A stretch of 39,532 nucleotides of DNA from a virus: positions 1 to 39,532 of IMG/VR virus record IMGVR_UViG_3300047175_000039, one strand, 5' to 3'. The stretch's first letter is position 1. Every line of letters starts with the position of its first letter. Shown in pieces: positions 8,063 through 15,672 of this stretch. A program made the position numbers and the translations under genes. A model generated the notes under the pieces. That model saw only the letters and a program-made list of their open reading frames with translations, was not told where the DNA came from and searched no databases.

Positions 8063-8547
8063 CCACGACGACGATGCGTCCGCAGACCGACGCCCAACGC
8101 AAAGCCGCCGCCGCCGCCGCCATCAAGCGCTCCGGCTACAATTCCGGAGGCCGGCTGAAGCAGGAGGAATGCAACCCCGCCGCCAAGGACACACGGATGG
8201 CGAAACGCCGCGGCGGCGAGGTCGGCGGCGAGCAGCCCAAGGGGCGGCCGGACAAGAAGTCGCGCGGCAAGGCGGCGGTGAACATCAACATCGTGAGCCC
8301 CGAGGCAGCGCAGGGCGAAAAGCAGCAGGCCGCCGCCGCAGGGTTGCAGGCCGGCGCCAAACTCGGCGCGGCCAAGGCGATGCAGGCGATGGGCGCGGGT
8401 GGCGGCAAAGGTCCGCCGCCCCCGCCGCCGGCGCGTGGTGGGCCGCCGGCCGTTGGTGGTGCGGGTGGTCCGCCGATGGGTGGGGCACCGCCAGCGGCGA
8501 TGTCGCCGGATGAGCCGCCGATGAAGCGCGGGGGAAGGGCACGGTAA
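8059..8547 (+). CDS. basic low-complexity phage protein with KRGG motifs
   Basis: The product has 162 residues, starting in an ATGA overlap with the portal gene. Composition is extreme: Ala, Gly, Pro, Lys, Arg and Gln dominate and no hydrophobic core is visible. It contains MAKRRGGEVGGEQ in the first third, a polyproline/glycine tract near residues 115-145, and ends MKRGGRAR. The KRGG signature recurs in the proteins at 15673, 20163 and 21712, suggesting a shared short motif among structural or capsid-associated proteins. Position between portal and scaffold suggests a minor head component, but this is inference. Confidence 0.55.
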   Translation: MTTTTMRPQTDAQRKAAAAAAIKRSGYNSGGRLKQEECNPAAKDTRMAKRRGGEVGGEQPKGRPDKKSRGKAAVNINIVSPEAAQGEKQQAAAAGLQAGAKLGAAKAMQAMGAGGGKGPPPPPPARGGPPAVGGAGGPPMGGAPPAAMSPDEPPMKRGGRAR

Positions 8548-8924
8548 TGCAGAAGGAAATCACGGTAATGGACAAAGAAGCGGTAATGGACAAGGAAATT
8601 AAACCGAAGGGCAAATGGCCCGAGCCATGGCGTCCAGAAGGTCCGGAAGGAGAAGGGTTCACCAGCGATGGCCAAGCCCGGCCGGTGACCATGCTCGGGA
8701 CTCAGCAAGCTGCGCCGCCATTGATTGGCGATGCGCCGACCGAACTGCCGGATGCTGTCACAGTTGCATACGTGGACTACAAATTTCGCCTTTTCACAGC
8801 AGTGCAACACCGCCGGAACGACCGCATGGTTCAAGAACTGAGCAAAGCCCTGGAACTTGAGCGCTCGGAAAACAACCGGCTGCGTCGCCAGTTGAACGAA
8901 GCAAGGGCGGCGCGAGCGCAGTAA
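8547..8924 (+). CDS. hypothetical protein with C-terminal coiled coil
   Basis: The product has 125 residues, starting at ATG 8547 in a TAATG overlap. Two further in-frame ATG codons lie in near-repeated contexts (ggtaatggacaa), so the exact start is open. The middle (TVAYVDYKFRLFTAVQHRR) matches the N-terminal module of the protein at 1486-1863. Residues about 93-125 form a leucine-zipper-like helix (LSKALELERSENNRLRRQLN). The function is unknown. It overlaps the next gene by one base. Confidence 0.5.
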   Translation: MQKEITVMDKEAVMDKEIKPKGKWPEPWRPEGPEGEGFTSDGQARPVTMLGTQQAAPPLIGDAPTELPDAVTVAYVDYKFRLFTAVQHRRNDRMVQELSKALELERSENNRLRRQLNEARAARAQ

Positions 8925-9160
8925 TGGAAATGGGCCACTTTATTGAAAAGACCGGACGCGAAAACCGCACCATCACGTTCTGCCCAGGCTGCGACTGGCA
9001 AACGGAAAGGAGCGTGGCGGCAGCGGCATGCTGCGCTCCGCTTTTGTATGTCAGTTACGAACTGGGCGTCGAGGATGATGCGGCAGTCGAGCACATCAAC
9101 AACGAGCGGCGCGCGTTCCAGAACAAACTGCGGCGCGGGCGTCCGGCCCCCGCCGCATGA
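8924..9160 (+). CDS. hypothetical small protein with a CPGC pair
   Basis: The product has 78 residues, starting in a TAATG overlap. FCPGCDWQTE supplies one Cys pair at about residues 20-23; a second pair (AACCAP) follows 16 residues later, so a zinc or redox site is possible. The C-terminal half is helical and ends RRAFQNKLRRGRPAPAA, which is basic. I recognise no family. It overlaps the next gene by 4 bases (ATGA). Confidence 0.45.
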   Translation: MEMGHFIEKTGRENRTITFCPGCDWQTERSVAAAACCAPLLYVSYELGVEDDAAVEHINNERRAFQNKLRRGRPAPAA

Positions 9161-9360
9161 TCATTGCCGCCAGCGATCTCGCCATGGTCATCCAGCGCCG
9201 CATCGCCGAAGAGCGCAGCGGACGCCTGACGCGGATCACGCACGGTATGCCGGCGGACTTTGCGAGCTACAAAGAAGATGTGGGGTTTATTAAAGCCCTG
9301 CAAGTAATAGATGACTATATAAACGAATTGAGAAAGCATAAAGGAGAGATAGGTGAGTAG
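9157..9360 (+). CDS. hypothetical small helical protein
   Basis: A 67-residue frame starts in an ATGA overlap. It reads as two helices, AMVIQRRIAEERSGRLTRI and KALQVIDDYINELRKHKG, joined by a loop with ADFASYKEDVGF. Small proteins with this Y-K-x-x-(V/I)-G-x-(I/F)-x-(A/G)-L-x-x-(I/A) pattern are common between portal and capsid genes of podoviruses; the role is unknown to me. The final codons contain the ribosome site (AAGGAG) of the next gene, which starts inside this one. Confidence 0.5.
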   Translation: MIIAASDLAMVIQRRIAEERSGRLTRITHGMPADFASYKEDVGFIKALQVIDDYINELRKHKGEIGE

Positions 9361-9874
9361 TCCGTATAACGCCAACGTTGCTGCCTTGCATCACGTTGAC
9401 CTGACCGAGTTCGATGTCTGCGCCGAAATGGACAAGGTGGTCGGCAACCTCGATGACTTCGAGATCACCGGCCAGCAAATTCTGGTCGGCGCGTTCGTGC
9501 GCCCAGTGTCCGACAAACTCGTGACGCGATCCGGCGTGGTGCTGTTGAAAGCCACGACAGAGGTCGGCCGCGACGCATCCGAGGATGCGGTGCAGGGCAA
9601 GGTGGTGCGCGTGCTCAAGATCGGCCCACAGGCCTTCCCACCCGAGTTTGCCAGCGAGTGGGGCGACCGCGGGCCGCCCAAGGTGGGCGACTGGTTGCTG
9701 ACGGAGCCGCAGACGGGTGTGCAGTTGTCGGTCAAGTGCTCCGGGTCGGTGGGCACCGAAATGTTCAAAGGCGCGGACAGCAAGCGCCTTGCCGGACACG
9801 GTGGCTGGCCGTGCCGGCTGATGTTCGCAAAGGACATTCTCGGGCGGCTGCGCGAGCCGCATCTCGTGGTTTAG
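9353..9874 (+). CDS. GroES-like co-chaperonin
   Basis: The product has 173 residues from GTG 9353, six bases behind a clear AAGGAG. Features in order match the Cpn10 fold: ILVGAFVRPVSDK (first strand), SGVVLLKATTEV (with the mobile loop expected nearby), AVQGKVVRVLKIGP, PKVGDWLL, and a final FAKDILGRL, like the terminal (E/D)-(S/D)-I-L-A of GroES. It is longer than bacterial GroES (about 95 residues) because of N-terminal and C-terminal insertions. Phage co-chaperonins such as T4 gp31 replace GroES so that GroEL can fold the large capsid protein; the location 3 kb upstream of the capsid gene fits. The assignment rests on pattern only. Confidence 0.6.
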   Translation: MSSPYNANVAALHHVDLTEFDVCAEMDKVVGNLDDFEITGQQILVGAFVRPVSDKLVTRSGVVLLKATTEVGRDASEDAVQGKVVRVLKIGPQAFPPEFASEWGDRGPPKVGDWLLTEPQTGVQLSVKCSGSVGTEMFKGADSKRLAGHGGWPCRLMFAKDILGRLREPHLVV

Positions 9875-9876
9875 CC

Positions 9877-9966
9877 GTGGTCGCCATGTTCGTCGCCGGC
9901 GGATTTCTCGGCATCGCCGCGGGTTTCGTGATCGGCGCGGTCGTGTTTGCGTTTGACGAAGAGTGA
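9877..9966 (+). CDS. 29-residue membrane peptide
   Basis: A GTG start at 9877 gives a 29-residue peptide that is almost entirely a membrane span (MFVAGGFLGIAAGFVIGAVV) with an acidic end FAFDEE; ATG 9886 is an alternative start. The Gly spacing (GGFLG, AAGF, IGAV) resembles small phage membrane peptides of the DUF3789 type. Its last four bases overlap the next start (GTGA), which supports real translation. The function is unknown. Confidence 0.45.
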   Translation: MVAMFVAGGFLGIAAGFVIGAVVFAFDEE

Positions 9967-10145
9967 CCGCATTGACCGCCCCGCACTTCCTCATCGGCGA
10001 CCAGGTGCGCCACGTCTCCGGCGGCGTTACGATGACGGTGACGCACATCGACGGCGATTGGGTAACCGTCATGTGGTTTGAGCGCCGTCAGAGAACGGCG
10101 GTGTTCAAGGCCACGATGCTTCGTCCGGCAAAGGCAGCCGCATGA
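9963..10145 (+). CDS. DUF2158-like small protein
   Basis: The product has 60 residues from GTG 9963 in a GTGA overlap. The sequence FLIGDQVRHVSGGVTMTVTH, then DGDWVTVMWFE and TAVFKATMLRP, matches the DUF2158 layout: F-x-x-G-D-x-V-x-x-x-S-G-G-x-x-M-T-V, then W-x-x-x-x-W-F. The family includes E. coli YodC, folds as a small SH3-like barrel and has no established function. It is a full-length member. Nearby genes are equally short accessory genes, so it may be a host-directed factor rather than a virion part. Confidence 0.7.
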   Translation: MTALTAPHFLIGDQVRHVSGGVTMTVTHIDGDWVTVMWFERRQRTAVFKATMLRPAKAAA

Positions 10146-10357
10146 GCTTGGACGAGCACCTTGCCGCGTGCACGCGCGAGGCGGCCGGCGTGAGCCGCAT
10201 ACGCACTGCGCATACTGCTTTCCGCGCCGGGGTGCAGTCCGACCCCGTGCTACGGCGTGATGCGGAGCAGCGCCTCATCGAACTGCGTGGCGTGGCGGAT
10301 AAATGTTTTATTGCGCGGTGCGGTATCGCCGCCATCGAGGAGGCCATTCGTGACTGA
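10142..10357 (+). CDS. hypothetical small protein
   Basis: The product has 71 residues from ATG 10142 in an ATGA overlap. It is predicted to be helical throughout (DEHLAACTREAAGVSRIRTA; EQRLIELRGVADKCFIARCG). Its 3' end carries GAGGAGG at 10337-10343, the ribosome site of the scaffold gene, which starts 8 bases before this stop. No family is recognised. Confidence 0.45.
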   Translation: MSLDEHLAACTREAAGVSRIRTAHTAFRAGVQSDPVLRRDAEQRLIELRGVADKCFIARCGIAAIEEAIRD

Positions 10358-11249
10358 AAGAAACCCGGCGGACTTGGATGGCGACGTGCTGGATCGCCAC
10401 GACAACATCAGCCCCGAGGACGCGCTGGCCGATGTGCGCGAGCAGCTTGCCGCCAGCCAGGCCGCCGCTGAGCGTGAGCGGGTGGCGCGGTTGGCGGCAG
10501 AGCAGCAGGCCCAGCAGGCGGCGGGCGCCACGGCGGGGGCGCATGAGGCGGCGCTCGCGGCCAGGCTCGCGGCCGAGGATCAGAAGATCGGCACAGCGAA
10601 AGCAGCGCTTCGTGCCGCTCGCGAGTCCGGCGACCTGGATGCTGAGACGGATGCCATGCAGCATTTGGCCAGCGCCACGCAGATGAAAGCAGCGTTCCAA
10701 GCCGAACAGGCGCGTATCCGTAGCCAGCCGGCGGCGCGGCACCAAGCGCAACCCCAGCAGCAGGGCGGCCAGTCGGAGGCAGCACAGCGGTGGATCAGCG
10801 AGCACCCGCGCTTCAACACCGACCGCTATTACCGCGCTACCGCCGAGGCCGCGCACTTCGAGGCGGTGGAAAGCGGCATTCAGACCGACACGCCGGCCTA
10901 CTTCGCCCACATCAACCGCGTAATCGCCGAGAAATACGGCCAGGAAGGGAGGCAAGACGTGCCAGATACCCGCCAGACGCCGCCGCGGCAGCGCGCACCA
11001 GCGTCGAGCTACGGTACACCGCCAGCGCGCGGCGCCAATGGCCCGGCCCGCGACGGCACCGACATCAACCGGATCGCCGCGGAGATCAGCGCGCTGGGTG
11101 ATGGGCAGGTGACACCGGAAGCCATCCGGCACCATGCCGACATCGCCGGCATGAAGCTGGAAGACTATCTCAAATCCCAGGCCCAAATTCTGGCCGAGCG
11201 GCGTGGACGCGGGTTCGCCAACGCCGGCGGGAATTTGGTCTTTAAGTAA
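10350..11249 (+). CDS. capsid scaffolding protein
   Basis: The start is GTG 10350, six bases behind GAGGAGG; the frame is open further upstream, but that part shadows the previous gene. The 299-residue product is acidic at the start and then a long Ala/Glu/Gln-rich coiled coil (residues about 25-130, for example REQLAASQAAAERERVARLA). A middle domain (WISEHPRFNTDRYYRATAEA) and a basic end (AERRGRGFANAGGNLVFK) follow. High helix content, a small basic C-terminus and position just before the head genes are the usual signs of a scaffold, which guides capsid assembly and then leaves. No protease gene is evident beside it. Confidence 0.65.
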   Translation: MTERNPADLDGDVLDRHDNISPEDALADVREQLAASQAAAERERVARLAAEQQAQQAAGATAGAHEAALAARLAAEDQKIGTAKAALRAARESGDLDAETDAMQHLASATQMKAAFQAEQARIRSQPAARHQAQPQQQGGQSEAAQRWISEHPRFNTDRYYRATAEAAHFEAVESGIQTDTPAYFAHINRVIAEKYGQEGRQDVPDTRQTPPRQRAPASSYGTPPARGANGPARDGTDINRIAAEISALGDGQVTPEAIRHHADIAGMKLEDYLKSQAQILAERRGRGFANAGGNLVFK

Positions 11250-11260
11250 GGAGCGGATAA

Positions 11261-11812
11261 ATGTCCGACACCGAAACAATGCTGCCCGCCCGCCGGACGC
11301 GCTCGCCGCGTGCTAGGGTTGAGGTTGATCCCCAGGAGTTCATCGACCCGGAAACCGGCGCTCCGATCAAGCGGCGGTCGCGGCGAGATACCGGCAATTC
11401 CGAGTGGGATGTGCCGGAGAAATACCGCAAGCCGCGCTGGGATTATCAGTGGTTCACCATGAAAGTGCTTGGCGTCGAGGAAGACCCCGAGACGTTGGTG
11501 TCGATTGCCGATGGCGGTTGGCGCGCGGTGCGTCCGGACGAAATGCCAAACATGGTGCCGTCCGGCTACAGCCTCAAAACCATCGACCGGCGCGGCATGC
11601 GCTTGTTTACCCGGCCGCTGCACATCAGCGAGGAAGCGCGCGCGGAAGATGCCGAGTTCGCCCGCGAAGTGCGCCGGCAGAAGTTTGCCCAAGCACAAAT
11701 GGGCGACCCGGCCAATCGGGATCTGGCACCGCGCGCTGCCGTGGCGCAACGGTTCGCGAGCCAGTACGAGCCGCTTCCGGTGGATGCTCGGGCGGACGTC
11801 CAAGAGGTTTAG
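11261..11812 (+). CDS. putative minor virion protein
   Basis: The product has 183 residues from ATG 11261, behind a good AAGGAG. The N-terminus is basic (LPARRTRSPRARV). The core has DYQWFTMKVLGVEEDPETLV, then GGWRAVRPDEMPNM and GMRLFTRPLHISEEARAEDA. I associate this arrangement (W-x-x-x-x-V-L-G near a G-W-x-x-V element and R-P-x-x-(L/I)) with unassigned proteins lying between scaffold and capsid genes in podovirus-like genomes. A virion or head-maturation role is therefore likely from context, without direct proof. A 278-base stretch without a convincing gene follows. Confidence 0.5.
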   Translation: MSDTETMLPARRTRSPRARVEVDPQEFIDPETGAPIKRRSRRDTGNSEWDVPEKYRKPRWDYQWFTMKVLGVEEDPETLVSIADGGWRAVRPDEMPNMVPSGYSLKTIDRRGMRLFTRPLHISEEARAEDAEFAREVRRQKFAQAQMGDPANRDLAPRAAVAQRFASQYEPLPVDARADVQEV

Positions 11813-12077
11813 CGAGACAGGTTGCCGACATCCAACACCGCTCGCACGGCGGTGCGAAGGCAGTCCTCCTTACCGCCTGCGGCCTGAACGGACGCGTACG
11901 CAGGCGCATAGGCAAGCCCGGTCGGCGTGAAATTGAACGGGAAAGGGCTGTCGGTGCGCTAGAAAAAACACTGTTGCCCAGGCTGGGCGCGTCGCTCTAA
12001 TTCTGCATCCGACCGCAGCGCCGCCCCGGCGTTGCTCTCCCCGCGATCTTCCCTGCGCGCCCCGCCAGGTCAGAGCG
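11813..12077 (+). other. non-coding interval before the head genes
   Basis: This is the longest gap in the window. One frame stays open from the upstream gene's shadow to 12000, but has no ribosome site and an Arg-rich, gene-unlike composition. There is a short palindrome at 11976-11988 with no T tract, and a pyrimidine-rich stretch near 12030-12060. I see no convincing promoter. The gap separates scaffold-side genes from the abundant head proteins, so a promoter or processing site would be expected here. Confidence 0.5.
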
Positions 12078-12099
12078 CATAGACAGGTTTGTGTCTATG
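12078..12099 (+). promoter_or_regulatory. hairpin covering the start codon
   Basis: CATAGACA (12078-12085), loop GGTTTG, TGTCTATG (12092-12099) is a perfect 8-bp inverted repeat. The ATG of the following gene (12097-12099) lies in the 3' arm, and the only Shine-Dalgarno-like bases (AGG, 12085-12087) lie at the arm-loop junction. In RNA this would hide the start and could limit or time translation. The structure is seen in sequence; the effect is inferred. Confidence 0.5.
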
Positions 12100-12720
12100 A
12101 CGACTTTGACGCTTGGCCCGACCGGGCTGTCCTATATCCGCAACCGTCGGTCGCTGTCGCCGAACTATCAGCCGAACACCTACTACATCAAGCAGGGCTA
12201 TGCGTCGGCCATCGGTTTCGGCGATGCGGTCAGCACGTTGACGGGCGGCAATGTCGGCTACATCGGGCCTTACCTATCCGGTCTCGGAAACCCAGTGCTC
12301 GGCGTGTTCATCGGCGTTCAGCCCTACTACGACACGGTGTTGCAACAGACCGTCAACAAGCGCTGGTGGGCCGGCACCGAGTCCCCATCGGCGGACGTGG
12401 CGTGCTGGGTGATTGACGATCCGGACGCGATCTTCCTCGCGCAGATCAGCGGCGGCCCGCTTACGCTGGCCAACTCGCGGCAAAACATCGACCTGACCGG
12501 GAACGGCGCGCCGAACACCTACGGCGTCAGCACGGCCGCGCTCAACTATTCTACGTTGGCAACGACTTCGACGCTGCCGTTCCGGATCATCGGGCCGAGC
12601 ACGATGGGCGCGCCCGGCTACGACCCGACCCAGCAGTTCAACAGCCAGCCGACGAACGGATACGCCGAGGTCATCATGAACCCCGGCGCCTCTGAGTTCA
12701 ACATCGGCACCGGCATTTAA
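12097..12720 (+). CDS. putative head decoration / structural protein
   Basis: The start taken is ATG 12097; GTG 12091 is possible and adds two residues. The product (207 residues) is beta-rich, with few charged residues and many Gly, Thr and Ser. Markers are NPVLGVFIGVQPYYDTVLQQ, then a WWAG turn, ACWVIDDPDAIFLAQI, and the end ASEFNIGTGI. Proteins of this type, with a V-I-D-D-P-x-A-(I/L)-F motif, stand directly before the major capsid gene in several podovirus-like genomes and are taken as head-decoration or capsid-associated proteins. Its stop is 15 bases from the capsid start, so the two should be co-expressed. A hairpin overlaps its start codon. Confidence 0.55.
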   Translation: MTTLTLGPTGLSYIRNRRSLSPNYQPNTYYIKQGYASAIGFGDAVSTLTGGNVGYIGPYLSGLGNPVLGVFIGVQPYYDTVLQQTVNKRWWAGTESPSADVACWVIDDPDAIFLAQISGGPLTLANSRQNIDLTGNGAPNTYGVSTAALNYSTLATTSTLPFRIIGPSTMGAPGYDPTQQFNSQPTNGYAEVIMNPGASEFNIGTGI

Positions 12721-12735
12721 GGGGAGGGCTGACAC

Positions 12736-13644
12736 ATGTCGATTTCAACCGCACAGATCGCCCAGCTTCTCCAGCCCGGCATCCGCAAAATCCGTGGTGA
12801 CTACCCGGAAATTCCGGCGCAATGGTCGCTCATCTTCGCTAGGGGCAAGTCCGACCTTCAGGTCGAAAAGACGCAGAGCGTTCGCCTGCTTGGGCTGCCC
12901 GGTCTCAAAGGTCAGGGCCAAGCCACCAACTTCGACAACAACGCCGGCACGCGCTGGACCTACAACCATCTGCACCAGGCGGTCGGCCTCGGCTACTCGT
13001 TCACCCGCGAGGCGATGGACGATAATCTCTACAAGAGCCAGTTTACGCCGACCAACTTGGGGTTGATGAAGTCCTTTCGCCAGTTCAAGGAAATCCTGGC
13101 GGCCGACGTGTTCAATCTGGGCAACGTCTATAACCCAGCCGTCGGCGGCGATGGCTACGCGCTATTCAGCACGTCGCACCCCGTCGATGGTTACACGGTC
13201 CCCAACACCCCGAGCGTGGCCGTTGGCCTTAACGAGGCGACGCTCGAAATGGCGTCGAACCAAGTCCGCGCGTTCCGCGACAACGCCGGCCTGCTAATCT
13301 CCGCGCAGTCGCGCAAGCTGTTCGTGCCAAAGGAACTGCGCCGCGTCGCCAAGCGCCTACTCGAAACCCAACTGCGGCCGGGAACCGCGAACAACGATCT
13401 GAACGCGGCCAAGGAAAACGGCGACTTCGATGAAGGCTACATCGTCGGCGACTTCCTGACCTCGCCCTATTCGTGGTTCGTCATCACCGACAACGGCGGC
13501 TTCATCTACTTGGAGCGCGTCCCGTTCGAGACCGACATGCAGGTCGATTTCACGACCGACAACCTGCTGGTCAAGGCCTACGAACGGTATTTCATCGGCT
13601 ACGATGACTGGCGCGCGGGCTGGGGCAGCTTCCCGACCAACTGA
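12736..13644 (+). CDS. major capsid protein
   Basis: The product has 302 residues from ATG 12736, with a strong ribosome site (GGGGAGG, seven bases before). Features expected of an HK97-fold shell protein of the Mu gpT-like kind are present: an N-terminal helix, LGYSFTREAMDDNLY (about 94-108), FSTSHPVDGY, a long backbone helix LNEATLEMASNQVRAFRDNA (about 165-184), LFVPKELRRVAKRLLETQ, and a late domain ending VKAYERYFIGYDDWRAGWG. No N-terminal propeptide or protease is obvious, so maturation may be without cleavage. It would form the icosahedral shell around scaffold and portal. Confidence 0.8.
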   Translation: MSISTAQIAQLLQPGIRKIRGDYPEIPAQWSLIFARGKSDLQVEKTQSVRLLGLPGLKGQGQATNFDNNAGTRWTYNHLHQAVGLGYSFTREAMDDNLYKSQFTPTNLGLMKSFRQFKEILAADVFNLGNVYNPAVGGDGYALFSTSHPVDGYTVPNTPSVAVGLNEATLEMASNQVRAFRDNAGLLISAQSRKLFVPKELRRVAKRLLETQLRPGTANNDLNAAKENGDFDEGYIVGDFLTSPYSWFVITDNGGFIYLERVPFETDMQVDFTTDNLLVKAYERYFIGYDDWRAGWGSFPTN

Positions 13645-13668
13645 GCGGCCGGGCAACAGGAGCGCCAC

Positions 13669-14928
13669 ATGGGCACCACATCATTCTCCGGTCCGGTCGC
13701 GTCCACCGGCCTGATGGATTACCTGGGGACCGGGTTCAGCACGGAACCGAACCCCGATTATAACCCCGACGCCGCGCCGTCCTGGTTCTATCAGGGCGTC
13801 GCCACGCCGGACCCGCGGTTCTTTCTGCAAAGCGCCAAGCTGAACGGCTACACCGGCGTGCAGCCGATGTTAATGAACTCGCTTGGCGCCGAAATGGTGG
13901 ATGCGGTGCCGTCGGCTTACGGTGCCGCCAAGATCGCCGCGCTACAGCACACCACCAGCGGCACCGCCATGACGCTGGTGTCGGCCCAGGCGGCCGGCAT
14001 CACGCCGAAGGTGCCCATCATTCCATTCACCGGCGCGGTCAATGGCGGATCGGTTGTCACGGCTGCGCTGGCGCTCGACTTCGGCTTTGCGTTCGGCACC
14101 ACGACGGCGGGGAGCAAGACGGTCGCGGTGGCCGACAGCACTCAGTTCTTTGTCGGCATGCCGCTTGTCCTGCCAAGCGCGCTGACCTCGACCACGCCGC
14201 TGCTGACGTATGTCACGGGGCTGCCGAGTTCGACCGCGATCACGCTCAACGATGCGCCAGGCGTGTCGATCAGCGGCACCTGCCCCATCGGCATGGGCAA
14301 TGTGTGGCTGAGCCCGCCGAACGGGGTGCAATATCCGACCGCGCACATGCCCTACATAGCTGGTGGCCCTGGGCTGTTCCTCGACCCGCGGCAGGCGCTG
14401 GCGCGCGGCGTGTCGATCACGTGCAGCAGTGCGTCCGGCACCGGCGGCAACGTGGTGGTGTCCGGCTGGGATGTGTATGGCCAGGCCATGAACGAGACCA
14501 TTGCCATTGCGCCCGGCACCGCCCTGACCGCGTATGGCAAGAAGGCGTTCAAGTTCATCAAGAGCGTAACGCCGGCCTTCACCGATGCCACCTACAATTA
14601 TTCGGTCGGCACCAGCGACGTGTTCGGTTTCAACCTCTTTGCGCGCCGTTGGGAATTGACCAGCACAGCCTGGGCGTCGGGCTTCGTCACCGGCGGCACG
14701 GGTTTTCTGGCGGGCACCGCCCCGGCGTCCGGCGACGTGCGCGGCACGTTCCAGGCCAGCGCGCAGGGCGGTGGGACCGGCTTCGGCTCGACCGCATCCA
14801 GCGGCTCGATCAGCAGCTTGGTGATGACCGGCAACCGGCTGGCGATTTTTCAGAGCCTGGCCGTCTCCGACATGCTCGTGGCGACGCCATTTGCGCCGCA
14901 GACCATGTTCGGCGCGACGCAAACCTGA
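13669..14928 (+). CDS. putative virion structural protein
   Basis: The product has 419 residues from ATG 13669, behind CAGGAG. It is beta-rich with long Gly/Ser/Thr/Ala stretches. Residues about 155-190 form a short beta domain (VAVADSTQFFVGMPLVLPSA) as seen in head fibres or decoration proteins. A later part, VVVSGWDVYGQAMNETIAIA followed by KKAFKFIKSVTP, has the same layout as the next gene's TWTITGTNRYGVVHSETLTG, suggesting a shared beta-sandwich domain. The N-terminal 60 residues are specific to it. Position right after the capsid gene suggests a head-surface protein, for example a decoration or head fibre, but no known family is recognised. Confidence 0.55.
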   Translation: MGTTSFSGPVASTGLMDYLGTGFSTEPNPDYNPDAAPSWFYQGVATPDPRFFLQSAKLNGYTGVQPMLMNSLGAEMVDAVPSAYGAAKIAALQHTTSGTAMTLVSAQAAGITPKVPIIPFTGAVNGGSVVTAALALDFGFAFGTTTAGSKTVAVADSTQFFVGMPLVLPSALTSTTPLLTYVTGLPSSTAITLNDAPGVSISGTCPIGMGNVWLSPPNGVQYPTAHMPYIAGGPGLFLDPRQALARGVSITCSSASGTGGNVVVSGWDVYGQAMNETIAIAPGTALTAYGKKAFKFIKSVTPAFTDATYNYSVGTSDVFGFNLFARRWELTSTAWASGFVTGGTGFLAGTAPASGDVRGTFQASAQGGGTGFGSTASSGSISSLVMTGNRLAIFQSLAVSDMLVATPFAPQTMFGATQT

Positions 14929-14940
14929 TCGGGGCCGTGG

Positions 14941-15612
14941 GTGGCAAACCCATATCGCACGTCCATTGCGCTTACGGCAGCCGTCACCAATGGCATCTGC
15001 CTTTCGCAGACGCTTGGCGCGGCCGGCAAGCTCACGATCAACGGGTCGCTTGCCAGCGGTGGCGTGGCTACGCTTACCAGCACCAACTGCGTCGCGCGTC
15101 GCGTGGGAATCACCAGCGCCGGCAATGACAGCGGCATCACCTGGACGATCACCGGCACGAACCGGTATGGCGTGGTGCACAGCGAGACGCTGACCGGCGC
15201 CAATGCGGGCACCGCAAACTCGGTCAAAGATTACGCCACCGTCACCAGCATCGCCGGATCGGCCGCTTCGGCATCGACGGTGACCGCCGGGACCAACACC
15301 ATCGCCAGCACGGAATGGCGGGTGCTCGACATCTACCGCGAGTTTTTCAGCGTCGGGCTTGGTTTCACCGCCTCGGGCACTATCAACGCGACGGTGGAGA
15401 TCACGTTCGATGATCCGAATGCGGCGCAGCTTGGTTCGCTCGAACCGAACAGCGCTCAGCCACCAACGGCCATCGCATACGCCACACTGGCTGCGATGAC
15501 CGGAACGACGGTAGGCAGTATAAATTTCCCGGTGTTCGCGTGTCGGCTGACCGTGAACAGCGGCACAGGAATCGGTGCGTTGCAGGTCATCCAGTCGGGC
15601 ACCTGCAACTAG
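14941..15612 (+). CDS. putative virion structural protein, beta-sandwich
   Basis: The product has 223 residues from GTG 14941. It is strongly beta-rich (Thr, Ser, Gly, Ala, Val), with no predicted helix of length. The central part (TWTITGTNRYGVVHSETLTG; VKDYATVTSIAGS) parallels a domain in the preceding larger protein, so the pair probably arose by duplication. The end, IGALQVIQSGTCN, closes with a Cys. Proteins of this composition beside capsid genes are usually decoration or head-surface proteins. The exact role is unknown. Confidence 0.5.
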   Translation: MANPYRTSIALTAAVTNGICLSQTLGAAGKLTINGSLASGGVATLTSTNCVARRVGITSAGNDSGITWTITGTNRYGVVHSETLTGANAGTANSVKDYATVTSIAGSAASASTVTAGTNTIASTEWRVLDIYREFFSVGLGFTASGTINATVEITFDDPNAAQLGSLEPNSAQPPTAIAYATLAAMTGTTVGSINFPVFACRLTVNSGTGIGALQVIQSGTCN

Positions 15613-15672
15613 CCGAACGACACGGCGAGCTTCCCCGCCGGCTTCGGGAGCGTTGTTTCAGGAGGCGGTGCG

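Noticed and set aside
7656-8513. 285-residue + frame across the portal end
   Set aside because: Arg-rich shadow across two accepted genes; no start context.
11932-11962. TTGAAC with a distant GCTAGA as sigma-70 promoter
   Set aside because: The -10 match is poor and spacing not optimal; indistinguishable from chance.
11976-11988. Palindrome gcccaggctgggc as terminator
   Set aside because: Loop would be very short and no T tract follows.
13942-15180. 412-residue frame on the minus strand
   Set aside because: Opposite two structural genes, Arg/Ala/Gly-rich, no recognisable domain.
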